Positions 32,021 through 41,539 are shown, numbered from the stretch's first letter. The stretch: DNA of 44,564 nt from an uncultured Bacteroidota bacterium (GCA_913057235.1 CAJXNI010000021.1:1-44564); one strand, 5' to 3'. Notes: a model not told the origin generated them from the sequence alone. Translations and numbers: made by a program.

Positions 32021-32893
32021 ATGAAAAAGATACTTAACACCTTAGCCGCAGTGTTTTTGGGTACCAGGTTGTTGCTGGCCCAGGTAAGCACAGACCCACC
32101 CAAACCCAATGAAATTGACCCGGCTGGCGTCCTAAAGATTACCGTAAACATTAATGGCCTTAATACCACTAATGATTATGTGCAAAATCTTATAGACTCT
32201 GCTAACGCAGGTGCCGATCTCTACATTTGGACCTGGAGCCCTGCTGAGCACCCTAGCGGCCACCCCCTAGTTAATGGCACCGGACAGCGCCCTTGGCAAA
32301 ATAGCAATGATAGCCTTAAAATGACTAAAGAGGAAGAGGGCATCTACAGCTTTACCATGGTTCCTACAGAGTTTTACGAGGTTACCGTCCAAGATGTGTA
32401 TGCCAATGATATCATGTTTTTGGTTAAGACCAAAAATGGCGGGGGCTATGGTGACCCGGATGTGAAATCAGATGATCTCACCGTTCTAGTAGACCCGCCC
32501 AGCTTAGAGCGTAATCCTGCTTACCTGTTTCCCGGAAGGTTTCAACAAGATGATTTAGTGCTTCTTTACTATGACAACAATGAAGAAGAAAAAGAAGGTA
32601 TGCAAAACCTGGGTGATGATGAGGTCTACTTCTTTGCCCAAGCTACCTTATCCGACAGCTCGGTGGTGCGCATTGCCAATAACCCATTTACCGTGGGTTC
32701 TAACCCAGAGTTAAAAATGGAGAGCTATGGCAATGGGATTTTCAAAAAATACTTTATTGCCGAAGAGTTTTTTAACGTACCGGAAGGTTTAGAAATTAAT
32801 CAGATACTTTTCTTCATCCAGAAGAAAGATTATTTCAGCCCCACTACAGACCGCATTGAATACGATGTGGTGGCCAACCTGGGTTGCGATTAG
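32021..32893 (+). CDS. secreted SusE/F-position protein, candidate starch-binding accessory
   Basis: A 290-residue protein with a signal peptide (MKKILNTLAAVFLGTRLLLAQ) and no lipobox. Two beta-sandwich-like halves are suggested: about 40-165 (LKITVNINGLNTTNDYVQNL, ADLYIWTWSPAEHPSGHP) and about 180-285 (DLVLLYYDNNEEEKEG, EVYFFAQATLSDSS). The rich aromatic content (WTWSP, YIWTW) fits carbohydrate binding. It occupies the place where SusE/SusF proteins stand in starch loci, last in the operon before a strong terminator. The family cannot be named with certainty. Confidence 0.65.
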   Translation: MKKILNTLAAVFLGTRLLLAQVSTDPPKPNEIDPAGVLKITVNINGLNTTNDYVQNLIDSANAGADLYIWTWSPAEHPSGHPLVNGTGQRPWQNSNDSLKMTKEEEGIYSFTMVPTEFYEVTVQDVYANDIMFLVKTKNGGGYGDPDVKSDDLTVLVDPPSLERNPAYLFPGRFQQDDLVLLYYDNNEEEKEGMQNLGDDEVYFFAQATLSDSSVVRIANNPFTVGSNPELKMESYGNGIFKKYFIAEEFFNVPEGLEINQILFFIQKKDYFSPTTDRIEYDVVANLGCD

Positions 32894-32911
32894 ATAAAAA
32901 TAAATTCGCTC

Positions 32912-32948
32912 AAAAGCCTGACCCCAACCGGTCGGGCTTTTTTTTTTG
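32912..32948 (+). terminator. intrinsic terminator of the susC operon
   Basis: Stem AAAGCCTGACC with GGTCGGGCTTT (one G-T pair), loop CCAACC, followed by ten T's. It begins about 20 bp after the last stop of the operon. Confidence 0.9.
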
Positions 32949-32971
32949 CCGGGTGCTCTAAAAAGAGATTA

Positions 32972-34309
32972 TTAAAACTCGTCAATTAGACGACCCGCCA
33001 CACGCATGAGCTCCAACTCCGCCAATTTAACATTGTAGCTTAATTGGTTCAGGTTGGCTTTGGCATTGATATAATTTAGCTGTGCCTCGCGAAGTTGAGT
33101 GTTATTAGCCTGGCCCAAACGGTAGCTCTCTTGCGTACGTTCATAGTTCAAGCGGCTCACTTTCAGATTGCGCTTTTGCAGTGCCTTAATCTTTTTGTTG
33201 TTTTCAAAATCCAGCCAGGCGTTGGCCAGGTCAGTTTTCAGCTGTTGCCGGGCCTGTTCAAACTGCAGCTTAGATTGGTACACGCGTATCCGGGCTGTTT
33301 CAATTTGGGTTTGGGTGCGATAGCTACTAAACAAATTCCACTGGGCATTTAGTCCGTACTGCCAACCGCTGGTTTCCGTAAATCGCAAAAAGCCTCCTTC
33401 ATTTTCTTGGCGGTTAAAGTTGTAACCTCCAGAGGCTGTTACCTGAGGCAAGCGTTCACTCCAGGCCAGGTTCACCTCTTTTTGCGCAATGGAGCGGCTC
33501 ATTTCGGCTTGAACCAGGGCGGCATTGTTTTGTAAGGCTTGATTTTGCAAAGCTAGATAGTTTAAATCGGCCGTAAGGCTAACGCTGGTGTCTACTTTAA
33601 AGGAGGTATCAATGGGTAGATTTAGTGCGCGGTTTAATTCTCTTTGGCTTTTTTGCAGTTGATTAAAAGTGTTGAAATAAGCAATGCTGTCATTACGTAA
33701 ATCAACCAAGGCGCTTAACCGAGCCAAATTGTTTTGACTACCCAGCTCTGTGGCCGTTTGTGCCCGCTGATACCGCTGCTGGCTTAAGCTTAATGATTCT
33801 TTACTAATGCTTAAAAGCTCTTGCTGCTGCGCTACCTGGTAAAAGGTAGTAAACACCTGGAGTAAGGTATTTTCAACGGTGAAGCGCAATTGCGTTTTCG
33901 TGAGATCTTTCTGCAACTGCAGCTTGCGCAGATTATTCAATCGGCCTAAGCCATTGAACAAAACGTAGCTTGCGGTAACATCGTAGGCGTACACCGTGCT
34001 TTCAGCATCATTAAATTCTAAAGGGCGCTGTGGCTGACCGGTTTCGCCACCGGTGGCTAACTCTTGGGTAACATCATTTACCGAAGTGTTAAAACTGCCA
34101 TTGGCCGTAACATTGGGCAAAAAGCCTGCATTGCCCCAGTTTTCTTGTTTATCGGCAATAGCCAAATCTTGCTCTGCCACCTGAATTTGCAAGTTGTTTG
34201 CCAAAGCAATTTTTACGGCCTTGGCCAGCGTAAGCGGCTCTTGCGACCAGCCTGAAAAAAAGGTGATTAGCGCCAGAACACTCCAAAATAGCTTACTCTT
34301 CATTTTCAC
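32972..34309 (-). CDS. TolC-family outer-membrane efflux channel
   Basis: A 445-residue protein with a signal peptide (MKMKSKLFWSVLALITFFSG). It has the two-fold repeat of long helical hairpins typical of TolC/OEP: LTLAKAVKIALANNLQIQVAEQ at the start, long Gln/Leu-rich heptads at about 165-240 and 330-420, and SYRLGQANNTQLREAQLNYI, a hallmark of the second repeat. It forms the trimeric exit duct for the RND pump encoded upstream, whose stop codon it overlaps by 17 bp. The order MFP-RND-TolC is a full tripartite pump. The cargo is unknown. Confidence 0.92.
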   Translation of the reverse strand: MKMKSKLFWSVLALITFFSGWSQEPLTLAKAVKIALANNLQIQVAEQDLAIADKQENWGNAGFLPNVTANGSFNTSVNDVTQELATGGETGQPQRPLEFNDAESTVYAYDVTASYVLFNGLGRLNNLRKLQLQKDLTKTQLRFTVENTLLQVFTTFYQVAQQQELLSISKESLSLSQQRYQRAQTATELGSQNNLARLSALVDLRNDSIAYFNTFNQLQKSQRELNRALNLPIDTSFKVDTSVSLTADLNYLALQNQALQNNAALVQAEMSRSIAQKEVNLAWSERLPQVTASGGYNFNRQENEGGFLRFTETSGWQYGLNAQWNLFSSYRTQTQIETARIRVYQSKLQFEQARQQLKTDLANAWLDFENNKKIKALQKRNLKVSRLNYERTQESYRLGQANNTQLREAQLNYINAKANLNQLSYNVKLAELELMRVAGRLIDEF

Positions 34310-37300
34310 TTTTTAGTTCAATTATAGCGGGCTCTACCTCTTGCGAATTGGGCTTTTTGCCTTGCCAAAACCAAATGCCGTGCCTGCGCACCTCATTAAG
34401 AACGCTTAGTAAAATGGGCAGCACTAAAAGGGTGAGAACCGTGGCCATTACAATGCCGTAGGCCAATGCAATAGCCATGGGAATTAAAAACTGGGCTTGC
34501 ACGCTCTCTTCTAAAATCAAAGGTGCCAGCCCGGCAATAGTCGTAGCCGATGTAAGCAGTATCGCTCTAAAGCGAGAAAGCCCCGCCTGAAAAACTGCGT
34601 CTTTAAAATCAAGGCCCTCTTTAAGATAGCCGTTCATTTTGCTAACCAACACTAAGGAGTCATTTACAATTACGCCAATGAGCGCAATTACGCCTAAAAA
34701 GGAAAAAATGCTGAGCGGCAGGCCGTGCAACCAGTGGCCCCAGCCTACGCCTACCAAACTAAGGGGTATCAGTAAGAAAATGGTGACCGCCTGTGAGAAG
34801 CTCCTGAAAGTGAAGGTGATGACCAAAATGATTAAGAGTAAAACCAAGGGAAGCACCACTTTAGAGCTGGCCAGCGTTTTTTGGGCCTCCCGGTTTTGGC
34901 CCTCGTAGAGGGCGGTTACGCTAGGGTATTTCTCTAAGAGGTCGTCCAGCACCTCCGTGCGAATGCGCTCAATGGCATCTGGAGCTGAGCCATTGGGATC
35001 GGCCAGGTCTGCCTCTACCTTTATTTCGCGTTCGCCATCCAAATGGTTAATTTTTAAAGGTCCTCTTTCAATGGTATAATCAGTGAGTTCGGTTAAGGGA
35101 TACTTTTGACCTTGCGGACTACGAATGTACATGTCTTCCAGGTTGTAAAGCGAGGCGCGCTCTTCAGGCGTGTAACGCACCCAAACTTTTACCTCATCTT
35201 CTCCTTTTTGCAGCCTTTGTACCTCATAGCCAAAAAAACCGTTACGTACCTGCTGCATAATTAGAGCCGGATTTAGTCCCAATAGGTAGGCCTTGTTCTT
35301 AAGTTTCAGACGCACTTCCTTCACCCCTTCCAGGTCATTGTCTACCACGTCTCGTAACTCAGCATAACGACTCATGCTTTCTTTGAGGGTGTTTTTTACT
35401 TTACGCAGGTCTTCATAGTTTTCACCCAGCAAGGAGACCGAAACCGGCTTACCAAAGGCACTCACCGTACCAAAGGTTACGTTTTCAGCCTCATAGATGG
35501 GGCCTGTTTTTTCTCTAAGCGCATTCACCACCACACTGCTGCTTACGCCACGTATTTCACTGCTTAACAGAATAATGTTGAGGTTTCCCTCATTGGTGGT
35601 TGGGCCCACAGTTTCCTCAACCAATTGAATTACGTCTTCGCCATTAGGCATAATGGGACGTAGGCTATCGTTTACTTCCTGGGCGGCCAATCTGATTTCA
35701 TTGAGGTGAAACTGGGTAATGGAATCCCGGGTACCGGCCGGCATTTTTAAGCTCACCTCAAAATTATCACGGTCTATAAAAGGGAAATAGCTAATGCGGA
35801 TGATCTTGCCTTGCATAGCGCCCAGCGTCATGAGAAACAGGGCCATTATGATAGACAGACTCAGCACTTTATAACGCAAGGCAAAACTAAGTAACGGGCG
35901 ATACAGCTTTTCACGGGCGTAAGCCATGCCCTTGTCGAGCGCAAGTTCTAGCTTGTTCTTTTTGTATTTGTGCGAAAGTGCTTTAGAATGCCCAATGTGC
36001 GAGGGTAAAATAATGAGGGCTTCAATGAGCGAAACCGCCAAAGTGGCCACCACAATAAAAGCCATTTCTGAGAAAAAATCACCTGCGGTGCCGTCTACGT
36101 AAAAGAAAGCTGAAAAGGCAATCATGGTGGTGAGCACCGCAGAAATTACCGCGGGCAATACTTCCATGGTGCCGTCTATGGCGGCCTTTAAGCGGGTTTT
36201 ACCTTTTTCATAATGGTGGTAAATGTTTTCACTAATTACAATGCCGTCATCTACTAAAATGCCCACTACCACAATCATCCCGAAAAGGGAAATTACATTG
36301 ATAGTAGCGCCAAAATAGGTAGCCAAAATAAACATCCCAAAAAAGGAAACCGGCAAACCAGCCGCCACCCAAAAGGCCACCCTGAAATTGAGGAAAAGCG
36401 AAAGTAAAATTAAGACCAGCACAATCCCTATCAAACCGTTCTCAATCAGCAGGGCTTTACGTTGTTCCAGCACATCCGCTCGGTCATTTACAATGGTAGT
36501 TTGCAGGTGCTGATGTTGGCGGTTAAAATCTTCTACATACTGGCGCACAAATTGAGCGGTGCTTAAAATATCTTCACTGTCTGTATTCTCAATTTGCAGT
36601 TTTAGGGCGGTTTGGCCATCTAGCTCAATGGCGGTGGGCTCATCCGCAAATTGCTGTTGTACCTCTGCTACGTCATGCAGGCGCACAATATTACCGTTGG
36701 GATCGGCCTTAATAACAATGTTCAGCAACTCGGTAGGCTCGTAATTTTTGTAACGCGCACGGATTAAATATTCTTCTGTTTCAGTTTTTACGCTGCCCCC
36801 GGTAATATCAAAATTATTGGCTGCTACCGCCTCTCCTATTTGCTCAAAACTCAGGTTGTAAGCCCGCAGTGCGTCTTCATCTACCGCAATTTCAATTTCC
36901 TCATTGGGGAAGCCCTGAAGGGTAACCTTGCTAATTCCTTCAAAATTTCTCAGGTCGTCTTCAATTTGCCGCGCCAGGGTTTTTAGGCTTTTCAGCGAAA
37001 TAGCATCCCCCGTAAGGGAAAAGGTAATGGTAAGGGTGAGGTTCTCCCGCAAAAAAACGGTTACCGGCTCTAAACCTGCCGGGAAAGAAGAAATTTGATT
37101 AACTGCGTTTTCTACATCATCCAGCACTTCTTTAGAGTCTGCGCTGCGCAAGGCTTCTACGGTTACCGTAGCCGTATTTTCTGAGCTTACGGAGGTGTAA
37201 CGGTCTACGCCCGAAATACCCTTAAGGTTTTCTTCTATTTTGGTAACCACCCCTTCCTCTATTTCCTCAGGTGAAGCCCCGGGATAAATGGCTTTGATAA

Positions 37301-37439
37301 CGATAAAACGCTCTGGAATAAGCGGAAAAAAGGTAGAGTTTAAACTGTACCAGGCCACTGAACCGTAGATGAGTGCTCCAAACAAGAGCACATTCACCGT
37401 GATGGGGTATTTTATAAAAAAGCCTAAAAACTTTTTCAT
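34293..37439 (-). CDS. RND-family efflux pump inner-membrane subunit
   Basis: A 1048-residue AcrB/MdtB-type transporter with about 12 membrane helices and two large periplasmic loops. Helix 4 carries the proton-relay pair in GILVDDGIVISENIYHHYEKG near residue 390, with a matching GVIVNDSLVLVSKMNGYLKEG in the second half. The N-terminal PITVNVLLFGALIYG and PGASPEEIEEGVVTKIEE are characteristic. It works with the adaptor (37442-38563) and the TolC channel, all in one operon. The family includes drug, bile and metal exporters; the sequence does not settle which. Confidence 0.93.
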   Translation of the reverse strand: MKKFLGFFIKYPITVNVLLFGALIYGSVAWYSLNSTFFPLIPERFIVIKAIYPGASPEEIEEGVVTKIEENLKGISGVDRYTSVSSENTATVTVEALRSADSKEVLDDVENAVNQISSFPAGLEPVTVFLRENLTLTITFSLTGDAISLKSLKTLARQIEDDLRNFEGISKVTLQGFPNEEIEIAVDEDALRAYNLSFEQIGEAVAANNFDITGGSVKTETEEYLIRARYKNYEPTELLNIVIKADPNGNIVRLHDVAEVQQQFADEPTAIELDGQTALKLQIENTDSEDILSTAQFVRQYVEDFNRQHQHLQTTIVNDRADVLEQRKALLIENGLIGIVLVLILLSLFLNFRVAFWVAAGLPVSFFGMFILATYFGATINVISLFGMIVVVGILVDDGIVISENIYHHYEKGKTRLKAAIDGTMEVLPAVISAVLTTMIAFSAFFYVDGTAGDFFSEMAFIVVATLAVSLIEALIILPSHIGHSKALSHKYKKNKLELALDKGMAYAREKLYRPLLSFALRYKVLSLSIIMALFLMTLGAMQGKIIRISYFPFIDRDNFEVSLKMPAGTRDSITQFHLNEIRLAAQEVNDSLRPIMPNGEDVIQLVEETVGPTTNEGNLNIILLSSEIRGVSSSVVVNALREKTGPIYEAENVTFGTVSAFGKPVSVSLLGENYEDLRKVKNTLKESMSRYAELRDVVDNDLEGVKEVRLKLKNKAYLLGLNPALIMQQVRNGFFGYEVQRLQKGEDEVKVWVRYTPEERASLYNLEDMYIRSPQGQKYPLTELTDYTIERGPLKINHLDGEREIKVEADLADPNGSAPDAIERIRTEVLDDLLEKYPSVTALYEGQNREAQKTLASSKVVLPLVLLLIILVITFTFRSFSQAVTIFLLIPLSLVGVGWGHWLHGLPLSIFSFLGVIALIGVIVNDSLVLVSKMNGYLKEGLDFKDAVFQAGLSRFRAILLTSATTIAGLAPLILEESVQAQFLIPMAIALAYGIVMATVLTLLVLPILLSVLNEVRRHGIWFWQGKKPNSQEVEPAIIELKSENEE

Positions 37440-37441
37440 GC

Positions 37442-38563
37442 TTACTGCCCCTTAATGATTTTAACTGGCATACCACTGTAGGCACCAGGTACAGGTTTCT
37501 TGGGAACGCGTGTGCCGTTAGGCAAGTTGGTGACTACTACCGTTTCAGGGGATTTATGAATAATCTCTAACTTGACCGACCGCAGAACCGTGTCTGCCAC
37601 CACAAAAAGCTTATTGCGCTGCACTACCAGGTTCCGAGCCACTTTAGCAGCCTTGGGTATGGTTTGGGTTTGAATGGTGCCCGTGAGAAACTGCCCATCT
37701 TGCAGATATTCTCCGCTTACCTGAATAAAAACACTGACCCGTAAACTACTGCTGTTTACTTTTGAATTTATGCGGCTAACCGTGCCCTGCCAGCTTTGGG
37801 TGCCCTCTGGATTTTGCAGTTGCACGCTGTCGCCAATTTTAATAAAAGCCAGCTGGCTGGAACCTACGGTAGCTTCTAATTCAAAAACATCTTGGGCCAT
37901 AAACTCACCCAAGGGCTGCCCCGGTCTTACCAGTGTACCGGTCTCAACCAGCGCCTCGGTAAGAGTGCCGTTAAAGGGCGCCTGTATTTGATATTTGCTA
38001 AGGCGTTCTCGGCTGCTGGCCAAATTTTGGTAGTCTCGGTACAACCCCTGACCCGTTAAAAACAAACGAAGTTTATCGTTCTGGGGAATAGCGGGCTGCG
38101 GCACTTTCTTGCTTTTGGTAATTTCATTGAGGTAATTATACCACTGCTCATAACTTTCGGGGTAATCAATTTTCACATCGGGCAAGAGCCGAGCCAGAGT
38201 ATTGATGTAGGTGTTGCGCTGCGCCTCATAGGCCGCACGGGCTTCGGTATTGTTTAAAGAAAGTAGTGTTTGCCCTTTTTGATAGCTTACTCCCGCCTCA
38301 AAGGGTTTAGGTCCTGGCTGCAAGATGCCGTTTACCTCGGCATAGAGCTCAATTTTTTGGGTGGCTTTTAAAGACCCGTCTACGCGGATGGTGAGGGGAA
38401 CCGGGCCATTTTGAATCTCGGTGACTTCCACGCCCCGGGCGGAAACACTTCGGCTTAAAGCCTCTTTTTCTGGGGGAGTTTTTAGTTGGTTATAGGTCAA
38501 AAACGCTAAGCCCAAAACCACCACAGCGGCCAAAATAGACCATTGCCTTTTTTTCATGGCCAA
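37442..38563 (-). CDS. periplasmic adaptor (membrane fusion protein) of the RND pump
   Basis: A 373-residue HlyD/AcrA-type protein with an N-terminal membrane anchor (WSILAAVVVLGLAFLTYNQL, about 8-27). It has a lipoyl half-motif (GVSYQKGQTLLSLNNTEARAAYEAQ), a helical hairpin (about 110-185), then the matching half (LTEALVETGTLVRPGQPLGEF) and beta-barrel segments. It links the RND pump to TolC and is the first gene of the operon, 2 bp from the pump gene. The start may be the second in-frame ATG at 38557. A minus-strand TAnnTTTG box (38633-38640) lies about 70 bp upstream. Confidence 0.9.
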   Translation of the reverse strand: MAMKKRQWSILAAVVVLGLAFLTYNQLKTPPEKEALSRSVSARGVEVTEIQNGPVPLTIRVDGSLKATQKIELYAEVNGILQPGPKPFEAGVSYQKGQTLLSLNNTEARAAYEAQRNTYINTLARLLPDVKIDYPESYEQWYNYLNEITKSKKVPQPAIPQNDKLRLFLTGQGLYRDYQNLASSRERLSKYQIQAPFNGTLTEALVETGTLVRPGQPLGEFMAQDVFELEATVGSSQLAFIKIGDSVQLQNPEGTQSWQGTVSRINSKVNSSSLRVSVFIQVSGEYLQDGQFLTGTIQTQTIPKAAKVARNLVVQRNKLFVVADTVLRSVKLEIIHKSPETVVVTNLPNGTRVPKKPVPGAYSGMPVKIIKGQ

Positions 38564-38632
38564 TTATTGTGTTTTAAGAATTGTTGTTGCACGACTCATA
38601 AAGACAATTTGGCCGGCCCAATGTTTAAGGAA

Positions 38633-38640
38633 CAAAGTTA
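38633..38640 (-). promoter_or_regulatory. putative -7 box of the efflux operon
   Basis: Minus-strand TAACTTTG fits TAnnTTTG and lies 69 bp before the adaptor start. It is close to the oppositely oriented TACATTTG at 38663-38670. Confidence 0.45.
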
Positions 38641-38662
38641 GTACTAGCAGATTCTTTCGTTT

Positions 38663-38670
38663 TACATTTG
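38663..38670 (+). promoter_or_regulatory. putative -7 box of the ABC exporter
   Basis: TACATTTG ends 5 bp before the ATG at 38676, so the mRNA would start at or very near the start codon (leaderless), or translation begins elsewhere. Confidence 0.4.
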
Positions 38671-38675
38671 CCTTC

Positions 38676-40496
38676 ATGAAACCATTTTGGCGCATAGTGC
38701 GGTATGCCTTTCCCTACAAAGGTAACGTGCTGCTTAATATACTTTTCAACCTCTTGGCCACGGTTTTTTCCTTGGTATCTATTGGTTTGGTGGTACCGGT
38801 GCTGGAAATCATTTTTGATAAAAATGCCGGATTAACCGAAGCGCCCGTGCTGGAGGGCGACATGCTGGACTATCTTAAAGACCTGCTTTACTATGAAATT
38901 GGCCAACGCATGGCCGAAACCGGACAAAATGAAGCTTTGCTGTTTGTGAGCGTTACCGTGGTAATCAGTTTCTTTCTTAAAAACCTCTTTCGCTACCTGG
39001 CCATGTATTTTGTGGCTCCCATGCGCAATGGCGTTACCCGCGATATTCGCCAAGACCTACACGCAAAAATTCTGGCCTTGCCCTTAAGTTATTTTACCGA
39101 GCAGCGCAAGGGCGATATTATTTCACGCATGACCTCAGATTTAAAAGAGGTAGAGAACAGCATTCTTACCACCATTGAGATGATTTTTAGGGAGCCCATC
39201 ATGATTATTAGCAGCCTGGTGCTTTTGGTATGGATCAGCCCCCAGCTTACCCTCTTTGTATTTGTTTTGTTGCCCGTAGTTACTTTCTTGATTACCCGCA
39301 TCGGCAAAAGCCTCAAGCGCAGCAGTAAAAAAGCCCAAAAACGCGTGGGTGAAATACTTTCTCAAACCGAAGAAGACGTGAGTGGCCTTAAAGTTATTAA
39401 GGCTTTTAATGCCGAAGCGCAAAAAGCCACCCTTTTTGAAAAGGTGACCAACAACTACTTCAACATCATGAACAAGGTGTTTCGGAAAAACGACCTGGCC
39501 TCACCCATTAGTGAGTTTTTAGGAGTAGTGGTTATGGCCCTGGTTATTTGGTACGGAGGTGGGCTGGTGCTTTCGCAGGATGGCTTTACCGCTGAAAAAT
39601 TCATTGCCTACGTATTGTTTTTCTACCAAATAATTCCCCCCGCTAAAAACCTGTCTAAAGCCAGTTATAAAATTCAACGGGGCAATGCCAGCAGTGAACG
39701 TATTCTAGAGGTGCTAGACGCCCAAAACCCTATTCAAGACGCTCCCAATGCGGTGGCTTTACCAAGCTTCTCCAAAGCCATTCGCTTTGAAAATGTCAAC
39801 TTTTCCTACCAGGAAAAAATGGTGCTGAAAAATATAAATCTCACCATAGAAAAAGGTAAAATGATTGCCCTGGTTGGGCAAAGCGGGGGTGGGAAATCTA
39901 CCCTTACCAGCCTGGTACCGCGCTTTTACGAGGTGAATAGCGGCCGCCTCACTATTGACGACTTAGAGGTGCGACAAATCAAGCTACATGACCTACGAAA
40001 CCAGTTGGGTATTGTAACCCAGGAGACCTTACTTTTTAATGAAACCGTGGCCTATAACATTGCGCTTGGTCGCCCACAGGCCAGCCGTGAAGAAGTGATT
40101 GCTGCGGCCAAAATTGCCAATGCGCATGATTTTATTGAGCAGTTAGAAAATGGCTACGATACCAACATAGGTGACGGGGGCTCCAAGCTTAGCGGTGGCC
40201 AAAAACAACGGCTGAGCATTGCCCGGGCGGTGCTTAAAAACCCCCCTATTCTTATTTTAGATGAGGCCACCAGTGCCCTGGATACGGAAAGTGAAAAACT
40301 GGTGCAGGAAGCTTTGTATAAACTGATGAAAAACCGCACATCGCTGGTAATTGCCCACCGCTTAAGCACCATACAGCATGCCGATGAGATTGTGGTATTG
40401 CATGAGGGGGAAATTGCGGAGCGCGGCTCGCACCAGGAACTGCTAGACCAAGATGGGATTTACAAGAAGTTGGTAGACATGCAGAGTTTTGCCTAA
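38676..40496 (+). CDS. ABC exporter (MsbA-like, membrane and ATPase domains fused)
   Basis: The best start is the ATG at 38676 (MKPFWRIVRYAFPYKGNVLL), 606 residues; the frame is open back to 38556 but that part overlaps the divergent adaptor gene and carries the promoter. A six-helix exporter domain (about 1-330) is followed by an ATPase with Walker A GQSGGGKST, signature LSGGQKQR, LILDEATSALD and the H-loop in IAHRLSTI. This half-transporter layout with a homodimeric fold is that of lipid flippases and drug exporters such as MsbA. Lipid A export is plausible but not shown. Divergent from the efflux operon. Confidence 0.88.
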   Translation: MKPFWRIVRYAFPYKGNVLLNILFNLLATVFSLVSIGLVVPVLEIIFDKNAGLTEAPVLEGDMLDYLKDLLYYEIGQRMAETGQNEALLFVSVTVVISFFLKNLFRYLAMYFVAPMRNGVTRDIRQDLHAKILALPLSYFTEQRKGDIISRMTSDLKEVENSILTTIEMIFREPIMIISSLVLLVWISPQLTLFVFVLLPVVTFLITRIGKSLKRSSKKAQKRVGEILSQTEEDVSGLKVIKAFNAEAQKATLFEKVTNNYFNIMNKVFRKNDLASPISEFLGVVVMALVIWYGGGLVLSQDGFTAEKFIAYVLFFYQIIPPAKNLSKASYKIQRGNASSERILEVLDAQNPIQDAPNAVALPSFSKAIRFENVNFSYQEKMVLKNINLTIEKGKMIALVGQSGGGKSTLTSLVPRFYEVNSGRLTIDDLEVRQIKLHDLRNQLGIVTQETLLFNETVAYNIALGRPQASREEVIAAAKIANAHDFIEQLENGYDTNIGDGGSKLSGGQKQRLSIARAVLKNPPILILDEATSALDTESEKLVQEALYKLMKNRTSLVIAHRLSTIQHADEIVVLHEGEIAERGSHQELLDQDGIYKKLVDMQSFA

Positions 40497-40514
40497 TCAT
40501 AGAATTTGAAGAAG

Positions 40515-40916
40515 ATGGATAAAATTGAACACATTGGCATTGCCGTAAAAAATCTGGAAAAAAGTAATGCGCTCTTTAGCAAGCTTTTTGGTGCTGAACA
40601 TTACAAAGTAGAGCGCGTAGAACGCGAAGGCGTAAGCACCTCTTTCTTTCAGGTTGGCCCCAACAAAATAGAATTATTGGAAGCAACCAACCCTGACAGT
40701 CCCATTGCCAAATTCTTAAACAAAAAAGGGGAAGGAATTCATCACATTGCCTTTGCCGTAGAAGACATTCACGGAGAAATGGCTCGGCTTCAAGCCGAGG
40801 GGTTTACCCTTTTAAGCGATGAACCAAAGCCCGGAGCCGATAATAAATTAGTGGTCTTTTTGCACCCCAAGAGCAGCAACGGAGTGTTGATTGAATTGTG
40901 TCAGGAGCGCACCTAA
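40515..40916 (+). CDS. mce: methylmalonyl-CoA epimerase
   Basis: A 133-residue vicinal-oxygen-chelate protein from the ATG at 40515. It begins MDKIEHIGIAVKNLEKS, with metal-binding His in EHIGIAV, then KIELLEATNPDSPIAKFL, HHIAFAVEDI and a final LIELCQ. These segments match methylmalonyl-CoA epimerase, which interconverts the R and S forms between propionyl-CoA carboxylase and the mutase. It begins 18 bp after the ABC exporter stop and overlaps the converging HAD gene by 4 bp at its 3' end. No mutase genes are in the window. Confidence 0.88.
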   Translation: MDKIEHIGIAVKNLEKSNALFSKLFGAEHYKVERVEREGVSTSFFQVGPNKIELLEATNPDSPIAKFLNKKGEGIHHIAFAVEDIHGEMARLQAEGFTLLSDEPKPGADNKLVVFLHPKSSNGVLIELCQERT

Positions 40917-41539
40917 GCCAGCTTATCAATTTGCCTGCGTAATACTTCTAGATTGTGCTCTTCAGGCTGAAAGTGAAAGGTATGCATCCCTAATTTGGCA
41001 GCCGCTTTTACATTTTTCTTTTTGTCATCCGTAAAGAAACACTCCTCCGCTTGAAGCTGATGGTCGTCTAGAATTTTCTGGTAAATGGCTTTGTCTGGTT
41101 TGCGCATGCCCAATTCATGGCTGTAATACACCTGCTCAAAAAACTTGGTAAACCGTTTATAATCAAACAGGCCGCTGCGCTCCTTAATTTTTTCAATATG
41201 CAAAGCATTGGTGTTACTGAGCAAAAAAAGTTTGTAGCCTTTTTTCTTTAGCTGTTGCAGAAACTCCAAGGTTTCAGCCGGCAAGGGTGCGTAACAAATA
41301 GCCGACCACGCCTCCGCCAAATCAGGTTTAAAAATCGTATTGCGAAAAAAATGCGGTTGCAAGGCCTTTAGAAAGGCATCGGTATTCAGTTCCCCAATCT
41401 CGTATTTTTTAAAAAGCTCGGTTTGTTCGCTCAAAGAATCTTTGGCTCCCAATGCCTTAAAAGCATCGTGGGTGCGTTGTTCCTCAATAGGAATAAGCAC
41501 CGCCCCGAAATCAAAAATCAGATTTTTAGCCATGGCCAT
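40913..41539 (-). CDS. HAD-superfamily phosphatase, YihX-like
   Basis: A 208-residue HAD subfamily IA hydrolase. Motif I is LIFDFGAVLIPIE, with the nucleophile Asp followed by FG rather than xD as in the YihX-type branch; motif II is LFLLSNTNALH; motif III/IV spans MRKPDKAIYQKIL and ECFFTDDKKKNVKAAAKLGM. A helical cap lies between about 20 and 85. YihX-type enzymes dephosphorylate sugar phosphates such as alpha-glucose-1-phosphate, but the substrate here is open. Monocistronic, converging with the epimerase gene. The start may be the third codon (41533). Confidence 0.85.
   Translation of the reverse strand: MAMAKNLIFDFGAVLIPIEEQRTHDAFKALGAKDSLSEQTELFKKYEIGELNTDAFLKALQPHFFRNTIFKPDLAEAWSAICYAPLPAETLEFLQQLKKKGYKLFLLSNTNALHIEKIKERSGLFDYKRFTKFFEQVYYSHELGMRKPDKAIYQKILDDHQLQAEECFFTDDKKKNVKAAAKLGMHTFHFQPEEHNLEVLRRQIDKLA

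Noticed and set aside
38556-38675. N-terminal extension of the ABC exporter to 38556
   Set aside because: It overlaps the divergent adaptor start and contains the promoter boxes; the family N-terminus begins at MKPFWRI.
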